From Bacteroidaceae bacterium (GTDB taxonomy: Bacteria > Bacteroidota > Bacteroidia > Bacteroidales > Bacteroidaceae), in assembly GCA_017650045.1 (NCBI GenBank), contig JAGCFP010000052.1, positions 1-44,727 on the forward strand: a stretch of DNA of 44,727 bases. Reading direction: 5' to 3'. Below the pieces are notes generated by a model. The model had not been told where the DNA came from, did not search any database, and worked only from the letters and a program-made list of their open reading frames with translations. The position numbers were made by a program, and so were the translations under genes. Shown one piece after another: positions 1 through 6,400 of the stretch; the first letter of the stretch is position 1; the number at the start of each line of letters is the position of its first letter.

Positions 1-1
1 C

Positions 2-712
2 TTATTTGGTTCGTGGCTTTCGAGCCAAGGACTGGATGCACGTGGTCAGTATGCTTATATGAAAAGTGGATGGCTTGATCGTATTTCTAAAGGGGTATAT
101 AAGATACATGGAACAGAACCAAGCCTATTGGCAGTTGTATCGTCATATAACACGCAACTTAGTAAGAGTTGTGTGGTGGGTGCATATACAGCTCTGGAAC
201 TTCGAGGATACTCCCATTATCTTTCTATGGGGAAACCTGTGGCTTATCTGTTTACAGACAAAAGCAATAAGTTGCCTTCGTGGTTGTTAAAAGAAGAGTG
301 GGATATGACAATAAAATATATGACTACTTCTTTCCTGGGTGATGAACTGTTGGGTGTAACAACCATGACTATCAATCAACATGATTTGCTTGTTTCATCT
401 CCAGAGCGTGCCATTTTGGAGTGTCTGAACTTGCCAGATGCCTCTTCTTCTTTGCTCGATATCTATTATATCATGGAGGGTTTGACTACATTACGTCCCA
501 AGTTGGTTCAGACGTTATTGGAGAAATGTACATCTCAGAAAGTGAAACGCCTGTTCCTCTATATGGCAGAAAAGGCAGGCCACGCCTGGTATAAGGCTTT
601 GAAACTGGAGAATATCAATCTTGGCACTTCAAGGTTTATGATTACGCCTACTGGAAAGTACATCAATAAGTATAATATGACAATCTCAAAAGAACTTGCA
701 GAATATGAATGA
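2..712 (+). CDS. AbiEi-type antitoxin / transcriptional regulator, 5' end outside the window
   Basis: Resembles the AbiEi antitoxin family of type IV toxin-antitoxin systems, whose members repress their own operon through an N-terminal winged helix and neutralise the nucleotidyltransferase toxin AbiEii. The frame is open to the left edge: before the ATG at 59 it reads LFGSWLSSQGLDARGQYAY, which continues into MKSGWLDRISKGVYKIHG. This is the usual AbiEi N-terminal helix-turn-helix with its KSGWL...G.Y wing, so the ATG at 59 is internal and the true start lies outside the window. The C-terminal part (roughly residues 100-210 of the visible protein, including SSPERAILECLNLPD) fits the AbiEi C-terminal domain. 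Normally an intact abiEii follows at once. Here a caspase-like gene follows, and only a toxin relic is found at 1408-1688. The family call is made from motif pattern, not from an alignment. Confidence 0.8.
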   Translation, partial: LFGSWLSSQGLDARGQYAYMKSGWLDRISKGVYKIHGTEPSLLAVVSSYNTQLSKSCVVGAYTALELRGYSHYLSMGKPVAYLFTDKSNKLPSWLLKEEWDMTIKYMTTSFLGDELLGVTTMTINQHDLLVSSPERAILECLNLPDASSSLLDIYYIMEGLTTLRPKLVQTLLEKCTSQKVKRLFLYMAEKAGHAWYKALKLENINLGTSRFMITPTGKYINKYNMTISKELAEYE

Positions 713-784
713 TGCGTTCTTTTGTTCTTTATCTAATCAGGTGAATAGAATTAATTAATATATGTTTTAATAACCTACAATGAT

Positions 785-1366
785 ATGGGCAACAAAATTT
801 TTTGTTTAGAAACGGAATGGGAACAAAGTATCTATGATCTAAAATACGACTCCCAAGCAAAACCTTTACTTGAATTCTTGAACAATTCAAATGGGGTTGA
901 TTTTTCTTTTAGACAAGTTGCTACAAAATCGGATTTCAATTATTACGTAAGCCATTTACAAAAAGCTTCATATAAAGATTTTACGATTGTTTATCTTTGT
1001 TTTCATGGATCAAAAGGAAATATCTCATTTGCAGATTGTGGAAAGTATGGCTGTCAAGGAGAATATAGAATTATGGATTTCGCTAAGGACAATCCTGATA
1101 TTTTTAATGGGAAGATTGTACATTTTGGCTGTTGTAATACTCTAAAAATAAAAAAAGAAGAGATTCGTGATTTTAAGAAAATGACGGGTGCTTTGATGGT
1201 TAGTGGATATGAAAAAAGCGTAGAGATGACTGGTAGCTTCATTTTTGAAGCTTGGCTATTAGATACGTTATATAATAATCCTTCTATTAGAGCAACTCGA
1301 TTGATGAACTTAGCCAAAAAAGAAATGGATTATTTTGTTAACAAATATAGTTTTACGGCATATTAG
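785..1366 (+). CDS. CHAT/caspase-like protein (DUF6642-like)
   Basis: A 193-residue protein with the layout of a small clan CD (CHAT/caspase-like) peptidase. A hydrophobic strand ends in YLCFHGSKG (His74), and a second strand ends in VHFGCCNTL, where Cys117 sits in the C-x-T position of the CHAT motif. After these comes VSGYEKSVEMTGSFIFEAWLLD, similar to the region after the catalytic Cys in CHAT proteins. It most resembles the short single-domain family I know as DUF6642. Caspase-like proteins of this clan often act as effectors in bacterial defence; a role here is inferred only from its position between an AbiEi gene and an AbiEii relic. Base composition is strongly AT-rich compared with the core genes. 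The start at 785 puts the N-terminal strand MGNKIFCLE at the beginning of the fold; no Shine-Dalgarno sequence is obvious, as is common in Bacteroidetes. Confidence 0.65.
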   Translation: MGNKIFCLETEWEQSIYDLKYDSQAKPLLEFLNNSNGVDFSFRQVATKSDFNYYVSHLQKASYKDFTIVYLCFHGSKGNISFADCGKYGCQGEYRIMDFAKDNPDIFNGKIVHFGCCNTLKIKKEEIRDFKKMTGALMVSGYEKSVEMTGSFIFEAWLLDTLYNNPSIRATRLMNLAKKEMDYFVNKYSFTAY

Positions 1367-1407
1367 TTATTAGATTAGATTCTATCGAATAGTGCTTGTA
1401 TGCTATA

Positions 1408-1688
1408 ATGAAATTATATCTATATACATACGAGGAGTTTGAAGTGACTCGTGCCAAACTCATTAAGATGTCAAGTCGTTGATGACAGAAGCGGATAAAA
1501 AGTTCCTGATTTGTTTTGAATCTGGACAGCCAGAATGGGATGGATATGAGTTTGAATACTTCAAAGATTATCCATCTGTTCAATGGAAGTTGCTCAATCT
1601 GCAGAAACTCGCCAAGCATAATCCACAGAAATTGCAGGAGGAAGCAGATAAACTAAGAAATTTCTTTAATTTAAGTCTCAATAATTAA
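1408..1688 (+). pseudogene. Relic of AbiEii/AbiGii-type nucleotidyltransferase toxin, C-terminus only, frameshifted
   Basis: Two overlapping frames together give the C-terminal tail typical of AbiEii-family toxins. Frame 1 (1408-1482) reads TYEEFEVTRAKLIKMSSR and stops. The next frame, starting at the ATG at 1482, reads MTEADKKFLICFESGQPEW and later YPSVQWKLLNLQKL. The intact family pattern is roughly Y.E....R..LI.......LT..E..FL.SF..G.P.W followed by LPAVRWKL.NL, so the two pieces join with one small frameshift near 1470-1485. The whole nucleotidyltransferase domain (about 200 residues) is missing. The 3' fragment (1482-1688, 68 residues) could in principle still be translated, but it has no catalytic residues. 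Together with the AbiEi gene at 2-712 this indicates an AbiE locus in which most of the toxin was replaced by the gene at 785-1366. Confidence 0.65.
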
Positions 1689-1701
1689 CGGCTCACTACT
1701 T

Positions 1702-2706
1702 ATGTCATACCAAGATTTTCAACAGAAGGTTTATTCGTACTTGATTAAGTATAAGAAGGAAAACCTTAAGATTATTGATAAAGGTACTTCTGCACATGGA
1801 GTTGAACACGATTGTTTATTACCAAAGCCATATAGCGAAGCCAAAATACCTATTATGCTTTATGATGGTATTAAAGAAACAGTGAAAGACATTCAAGCAA
1901 GCAAGTTTGCATATAAGCCTCACCTTGCAGCTTCTGTACATGTGGCAAGTTCTCAAACTGCATGTATCAACCTATTTGTGCCAATCTTGGAAAGTGAGTA
2001 CGCAGACCAAATACTTATAGGGGCAGGAGTCGTACCTAAAGATTTTGACCATATTGACAGGAACCAGCTTCGCAAAGGATATTGCTTTGAGTATTGGGAG
2101 TCAACACTAGAAGGAACAAAAGGGCTTCTTGGAGATCATAGTCCTAATGCTGGTACAGACTCAGATGTTGCCATTGCATATCGCAACAAGAACAACAAAC
2201 TGTGCCTTTGGTTGATAGAGCACAAGTTAACGGAACGAGAATTTACGACTTGTGGAGGCTACCGTTCAAAGGCAATTTCTCACTCAGAGAAGGCATATTG
2301 CACTTCTTGTGGTATTGAAGAAATTTTGAAAAACCACGATAAGTGTTATTACCACAAGCATTGCGGTTACTTCTATTGGAAAATTATGGATGCCCAATCT
2401 TCATTCTTCTGTGGTAAATTTGAAGGCAATGGCTGTCCGTTTAGAGGCGGTATGAATCAACTTTGGAGAAATCAAATGCTGGCTTTGGAACTTGAGAATA
2501 GAGGCGTATTTGAAGATGTCTATTTCTCGGTTGTCTCTCATCCAGATAATTCTTTTCTTGACAAGACTATGAATGAATATCGGGCACTAACAAATAACTA
2601 TCCAAAGTTCTATGACTTCAAATCAAATGCGCTTGTGGATGTGGCAGTTGATTATTTGCCTGATTGGTCAAATTGGTACAAGAAAGTGTATTTGGGAATT
2701 GATTAA
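1702..2706 (+). CDS. PD-(D/E)XK restriction-endonuclease-like protein (PGN_0703-like)
   Basis: A 334-residue protein that looks like the PGN_0703 family of putative restriction endonucleases. The nuclease core is visible: GTDSDVAIAY (Asp153/Asp155) followed by LCLWLIEHKLTE, giving the D-x(n)-E-x-K signature with Glu173 and Lys175. Glu130 lies in the preceding helix. After the core is a Cys-rich segment (Cys200, Cys203, Cys215, Cys221, Cys237, Cys245) that could bind zinc or an iron-sulfur cluster, as in some PD-(D/E)XK nucleases. No methyltransferase gene accompanies it in the window, so it is not a visible classical type II system. Its stop overlaps the start of the next gene (TAATG), which implies translational coupling with the genes at 2706 and 3376. 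The family name is from memory of motifs; nuclease activity is inferred. Confidence 0.65.
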   Translation: MSYQDFQQKVYSYLIKYKKENLKIIDKGTSAHGVEHDCLLPKPYSEAKIPIMLYDGIKETVKDIQASKFAYKPHLAASVHVASSQTACINLFVPILESEYADQILIGAGVVPKDFDHIDRNQLRKGYCFEYWESTLEGTKGLLGDHSPNAGTDSDVAIAYRNKNNKLCLWLIEHKLTEREFTTCGGYRSKAISHSEKAYCTSCGIEEILKNHDKCYYHKHCGYFYWKIMDAQSSFFCGKFEGNGCPFRGGMNQLWRNQMLALELENRGVFEDVYFSVVSHPDNSFLDKTMNEYRALTNNYPKFYDFKSNALVDVAVDYLPDWSNWYKKVYLGID

Positions 2707-3407
2707 TGTATCACCATGATTATGACAATATACAAATGATAGAACAACTCCGACCATTAATGACTCTTGATGCTAACATGAATACATCAGACATCGAAGA
2801 GCGTTTTGAACAAATAGCAAAAATGCTGTTTGAAAGTTTTGCTATTCAAAAGGGTGAGATGGTGTATCTCTTCAAAGAGATTGAGTTTTACTTCTACAAC
2901 AAGAATCATCGTGATATCATCACTCATCCACGGGAGTCAAAACTATTGTGTTGGTATGTAAATGACTTTGGAGGAATTGATTTAAATTTTGCCAGTAATA
3001 TTAAGCGTGAGTCTAGAGCTAATAGTAAAGGAAAGAATGTCAAGAAGTATGTCTTGGATGATAGCGCATACTTTGGGGGAATACTTATTCGTCAACTTAT
3101 AAGTGAGGATGGTTGTGAGGTTCTTAGTGCACCATTAGCATGTGCAGAATTGTTTAGGTGCTATGATGCCACAGGTGTTGACCATGGATTTCCTGTTCTT
3201 GTGGAACATGATAATGGCACAGTTGAGTATATCTGTAAACCTCGTGTTAATCTACTTAGATCAAATCAATCTGTTGAAGATAAAGTTAATAATATTCTTT
3301 ACCAATATCATGACAATGTACAATCTTCCAAAGAAACTTTATACCAAGATTTCATAAACTTCAAAGATAAACCATATGGATATGAACAACAAATTGCTTC
3401 ACGATAA
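2706..3407 (+). CDS. Uncharacterised protein, possible N-methylpurine DNA glycosylase (MPG)-like fold
   Basis: A 233-residue protein without a confident family assignment. I see a run of motifs that parallels the alkyladenine/methylpurine DNA glycosylase (AAG/MPG) fold: KEIEFYFY (Glu58, Glu60, Tyr62) where MPG has E-x-E-A-Y; DIITH (Asp70, His74) where MPG has D-x-A-x-H; and FGGILIRQL (residues 123-131) where MPG has the strand V-L-I/L-R-A. Similar short proteins occur in Bacteroidetes, but I know of no assigned function. It starts on the last base of the nuclease gene and overlaps the deiminase-family gene by 32 bp, so the three are very likely one operon. If the fold reading is right, it would be a base-flipping or base-excising partner of the nuclease. 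That is inference, and it could equally be an unrelated alpha/beta protein. Confidence 0.5.
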   Translation: MYHHDYDNIQMIEQLRPLMTLDANMNTSDIEERFEQIAKMLFESFAIQKGEMVYLFKEIEFYFYNKNHRDIITHPRESKLLCWYVNDFGGIDLNFASNIKRESRANSKGKNVKKYVLDDSAYFGGILIRQLISEDGCEVLSAPLACAELFRCYDATGVDHGFPVLVEHDNGTVEYICKPRVNLLRSNQSVEDKVNNILYQYHDNVQSSKETLYQDFINFKDKPYGYEQQIASR

Positions 3408-4266
3408 AAATACAAACGTAGTATTTCTATCTCCTTGTTTGAATACTAAAAAATATGGTAATCCTAAGTTCTATAAGGAGTTGATGACCATACTAAAGGA
3501 AATGGGTATAGAAACAAGAGAACTAAAATGCACTCGCGATTATTGGGCTCGTGACTATATGCCTATTCAATTGGGCGAAAATGATTTTTTGAAGTATCAT
3601 TATTATCCAGATTATCTTATAAATAAGGATGATATTGATTCGATAACGGATGTTTCAAAAGTGATATCCGGTATGGGTATTAACTGTCGTTCTACCAATT
3701 TAATCATAGATGGTGGCAATATGGTGCCATGTGGTCCTTATATTGTGATGACAGATAAGGTGTTTTCTGAAAACAGGAAAAAGAAAGATGATTGGGAATT
3801 CAAAGCCTTGCTAGATTCCGAGCTTGGTCATCCTGTTATCATTATTCCCTGGACTTCACATGAAGATGATGTGTATGGACATTCAGATGGTTTCATCAAA
3901 TGGTGTGGTGATAATCGAATACTGATGGGTAATCATGGTGATTGCTATCCTGAAGAAGCTGCATCCATCCATCGGATTCTTGAAAGTTATGGCTTTGAAG
4001 TTACAGAAATGCGTTTCAAGGACAAAGTTGATACTCCTTGTTATGAGTTCAACTGGGCATATATCAACTTTCTTCAGGTAGGTAAAAACATCATAATGCC
4101 TAAATTCAACATTGAAGAAGATGTAATAGCTCAACAATACATTCAAGAAGCATTCCCCGATTGCTGTATCCGTCAAATAGAAATGGCAGAAATTGCAAAA
4201 GAAGGTGGCGCTTTACATTGTTTAAGTTGGAATGTATATCTTCCAAAATCACATGTGAAAACGTAA
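3376..4266 (+). CDS. Agmatine deiminase / Porphyromonas-type peptidylarginine deiminase family protein
   Basis: A 296-residue member of the guanidino-group-modifying superfamily. The family's conserved blocks are present in order: CTRDYWARDYMP (Arg54, Asp55, Trp57, Asp60), IIDGGNMV (Asp112), YGHSDGFIKW (His169, Asp171) and EGGALHCLSW (His281, nucleophile Cys282). The catalytic Cys, His and Asp set is complete, so it should be an active hydrolase of a guanidine substrate (agmatine, arginine or peptidyl-arginine). No signal peptide or agmatine-pathway partner (such as N-carbamoylputrescine amidase) is seen. Instead it overlaps the 3' end of the MPG-like gene by 32 bp, within an apparent defence cassette, so a metabolic role is doubtful. 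An alternative start lies at 3382. The family call is firm; the substrate is unknown. Confidence 0.85.
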   Translation: MDMNNKLLHDKNTNVVFLSPCLNTKKYGNPKFYKELMTILKEMGIETRELKCTRDYWARDYMPIQLGENDFLKYHYYPDYLINKDDIDSITDVSKVISGMGINCRSTNLIIDGGNMVPCGPYIVMTDKVFSENRKKKDDWEFKALLDSELGHPVIIIPWTSHEDDVYGHSDGFIKWCGDNRILMGNHGDCYPEEAASIHRILESYGFEVTEMRFKDKVDTPCYEFNWAYINFLQVGKNIIMPKFNIEEDVIAQQYIQEAFPDCCIRQIEMAEIAKEGGALHCLSWNVYLPKSHVKT

Positions 4267-4484
4267 ATCACCACCTATGAGATATTTTTGTCCCTCGGCA
4301 AATTTCGGTTATCTCGGGGGACAGATGGGGGACAAAATGGGTGATAATCTGCAAATATCGAAGTTAAAAATCAAAAATCTGTAAAAACAGACGAAATTTT
4401 AAATGCTTGAAATTATGCGATTTACGAGCTATATTTGCAGATAGTATGCTTTTCTTTGCAAAAAATCACTTTCCCACGCAGAAT
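4267..4484. other. Noncoding junction between the accessory region and mnmE, with repeats
   Basis: No gene is supported here. The stretch holds an imperfect inverted repeat, GTCCCTCG at 4290-4297 against CGGGGGAC at 4315-4322 (one mismatch), and a direct repeat GGGGGACA at 4316-4323 and 4327-4334 with an 11-bp period. Near its right end lies the second copy of the mnmE 3'-end sequence. Closely spaced short direct repeats beside an attachment site would fit arm-type integrase binding sites, but this is a guess. The short plus-strand frame that runs from here into mnmE is antisense to mnmE. Confidence 0.5.
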
Positions 4485-4502
4485 CTACTTTCCCACGCAG
4501 AA
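4466..4502 (-). repeat. Tandem 18-bp attachment-site-like repeat at the mnmE 3' end
   Basis: Read on the minus strand, the last 18 bases of mnmE (4485-4502) are TTCTGCGTGGGAAAGTAG, coding F-C-V-G-K-stop. After one base a second copy follows (4466-4483), TTCTGCGTGGGAAAGTGA, 16 of 18 identical and again coding FCVGK-stop. The 3' end of mnmE (trmE) is an established integration site for genomic islands such as SGI1, whose 18-bp core is exactly these FCxGK-stop codons. Two adjacent copies next to an AT-rich defence-like region therefore look like an att site plus an integration scar. No integrase gene lies in the window. Confidence 0.65.
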
Positions 4503-5915
4503 ATGCTTGAAAATATTCTGAAGGACATCGTCTGCAGTCACCTCGCCTACGATGTCACTGAGGTGATAGATGCACTCGCGGATATCCTGTGAGAGGAAGT
4601 CGCCTGAGAGACCGTCATGGAGTCCTTGCTGCACGCGTTGGATAGCTTCTAAAGCATGGGTGAGAGCTTCGTAGTGACGGACGTTGGTGACGATGACGTC
4701 AGCCTGTGTCACTTCGGGCATCTCAGCAGCTTGAACCAGCAGATGCTGCAGGGCATCTATATTCGGGTCGAACTTGGCAGAGAGTTCAATAAATTGAAAA
4801 TTGAGAGTTGAGAATTGGAAATTAAAGCTGCGCTGAGCGCCTGTATCATTCAGGGTGGCTTGTGATTTCACAAAGGTAAAGTCGGCATCGCTTGGCTTAT
4901 CTGCTTTATTGCGCACGATGATGAGTTTCTTATCCTCACAGCGTGAAGCCATGTCGTGAAGTTCTTCTTCTGATGGGGGAGTGTCTATAAGCCAAAGCCC
5001 GATCTGCGCTTCTTCCAGTTTCTGATAGGCACGTTGAATGCCAATCTGCTCGATGGCGTCTGAAGTCTCTCGTAAACCCGCTGTGTCAATAAAGCGGAAT
5101 GTGATACCCCCAATCACGATGGTATCTTCAATCACATCACGCGTGGTGCCATGGATGTCGCTCACGATGGCGCGATCTTCATGCAGCAGGCGATTGAGCA
5201 GCGTACTCTTTCCTACATTTGTCTTTCCAACGATGGCCACAGGGATGCCTTTCTTCAAGGCATTTCCCACACGGAAAGAATCTGTAAGGCGTGTGATGAC
5301 TTGCTCTATATGATCAGCCAAACGGAACAATTCACTACGGTCTGCAAACTCGATATCCTCATGGTCGCTGAAATCCAATTCCAGCTCAATGAGCGATGTG
5401 AAATGCAACAGTTGGTCACGAAGCTGAGCCAATTCCTTGCTGAAACCACCACGCATCTGGCTCATGGCCAATCGATGCGTAGCTGCAGAGGTTGAGGCAA
5501 TCAAATCAGCCACGGCCTCTGCCTGACTCAAATCCATCTTGCCATTCATGTAAGCTCGCTGGGTGTATTCTCCAGGCATCGCCATGCGACAGCCTTCCTG
5601 AATAAGTAGTTGCAGCACGCGCTGCAGGATATATGAAGAACCGTGACAAGCTATCTCTGTGCTGTCTTCACCTGTATAGGAGTGGGGGGCACGGAAAAGA
5701 CTGACTAGCACCTCATCTACAATCTCCTTGCCATCTGTAATCTGCCCAAAGGTTAGACTATAGGGCTTGGCATCCTCCAATGACTTTGCTGCCTTAGAAG
5801 GTTTGAAGATGTGGCTGGTAGCAGTAATGGCATCTGGTCCACTCACGCGTATCAGTCCGATAGCACCCCCTTGTGCAGTAGCGATGGCGCAGATGGTATC
5901 TTCTACTCGATTCAT
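4485..5915 (-). CDS. mnmE: tRNA uridine-5-carboxymethylaminomethyl(34) synthesis GTPase MnmE
   Basis: MnmE works with MnmG to build the cmnm5 modification at wobble U34 of certain tRNAs, using a folate-bound one-carbon unit and GTP. The 476-residue protein has the N-terminal tetrahydrofolate-binding domain (about 1-120), the helical domain, and the inserted G domain with GKTNVGKST (230-238), HGTTRD (255-260), DTAGLRE (277-283) and NKAD (336-339). It ends in the invariant C-x-G-K tail with Cys473. Odd point: between the NKAD motif and the ELSAK (G5-like) motif there is an extra segment, about residues 351-375, part of which is encoded by a heptamer repeat array (4795-4822). It is last in a minus-strand operon and overlaps msrC by 4 bp. 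Its 3' end carries the duplicated att-like sequence. Confidence 0.97.
   Translation of the reverse strand: MNRVEDTICAIATAQGGAIGLIRVSGPDAITATSHIFKPSKAAKSLEDAKPYSLTFGQITDGKEIVDEVLVSLFRAPHSYTGEDSTEIACHGSSYILQRVLQLLIQEGCRMAMPGEYTQRAYMNGKMDLSQAEAVADLIASTSAATHRLAMSQMRGGFSKELAQLRDQLLHFTSLIELELDFSDHEDIEFADRSELFRLADHIEQVITRLTDSFRVGNALKKGIPVAIVGKTNVGKSTLLNRLLHEDRAIVSDIHGTTRDVIEDTIVIGGITFRFIDTAGLRETSDAIEQIGIQRAYQKLEEAQIGLWLIDTPPSEEELHDMASRCEDKKLIIVRNKADKPSDADFTFVKSQATLNDTGAQRSFNFQFSTLNFQFIELSAKFDPNIDALQHLLVQAAEMPEVTQADVIVTNVRHYEALTHALEAIQRVQQGLHDGLSGDFLSQDIRECIYHLSDIVGEVTADDVLQNIFKHFCVGK
4795..4822 (-). repeat. Heptamer repeat array inside the mnmE G-domain coding sequence
   Basis: On the minus strand four 7-bp units follow each other: ATTTCCA, ATTCTCA, ACTCTCA, ATTTTCA, then a degenerate fifth. 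They encode the FNFQFSTLNFQF stretch between the G4 and G5 motifs of MnmE. The same ATnYTCA heptamer family occurs at 10722-10748 and 17975-17995, so this is a dispersed short repeat that has entered a reading frame without destroying it. Confidence 0.75.
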
Positions 5916-6400
5916 TGATAGATAAGTTTTACCAGAAAATCTGCTACTTGCTCCAAGTAGAGGCGATCAGTTTCATCGAAAGAGGCAATTTCCTTGCTGT
6001 CGATGTCTAATACCGCTTTTACCTCACCTTCTTTTATCAGGGGGACCACGATCTCAGAGCGTGAGAGCGAACTGCACGCAATATGTCCAGGAAACTGCTC
6101 CACATCAGGTACCACCTGCGTCTGTTGCTCTTTCCAAGCCGTGCCACATACACCCTTGCCATACTTGATGATGGAACATGCTACAGAACCCTGAAAAGGC
6201 CCCAAGATGAGGCGATCATCCTTAACCAGATAGAAGCCTACCCAGAAAAAGTCGAACACCTGATGCAAGGCCGCAGCAGCATTAGCCAGAATGCTCACTT
6301 CCTCTGTTTCTCCTGTAAGCAAGGCATGGAACTGTGGTAAGAACTCCTTGTATATTCCAGCTTTATCCTTACTATTTATGTAGAAGTTCACTTCACTCAT
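5912..6400 (-). CDS. msrC: Free methionine-(R)-sulfoxide reductase (GAF-domain fRMsr)
   Basis: A single GAF-domain protein of 162 residues, the usual size for fRMsr, which reduces free L-methionine-(R)-sulfoxide using thioredoxin. The three conserved cysteines are present: Cys75 (VACS), Cys85 (GKGVCGTAW) and Cys109 (PGHIACSS). The block QVVPDVEQFPGHIACSS and the following SRSEIVVPL are typical of the family. It overlaps the nucleoside phosphorylase gene upstream and mnmE downstream by 4 bp each, so the three should be translationally coupled. Cytoplasmic; no signal sequence. Confidence 0.92.
   Translation of the reverse strand: MSEVNFYINSKDKAGIYKEFLPQFHALLTGETEEVSILANAAAALHQVFDFFWVGFYLVKDDRLILGPFQGSVACSIIKYGKGVCGTAWKEQQTQVVPDVEQFPGHIACSSLSRSEIVVPLIKEGEVKAVLDIDSKEIASFDETDRLYLEQVADFLVKLIYQ

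Noticed and set aside
1054-1317. Minus-strand open frame over the caspase-like gene
   Set aside because: Antisense to a gene with clear motifs; no promoter or family.
4407-4592. Plus-strand frame crossing the mnmE 3' end
   Set aside because: Overlaps mnmE antisense and includes the att-like repeats; not coding-like.
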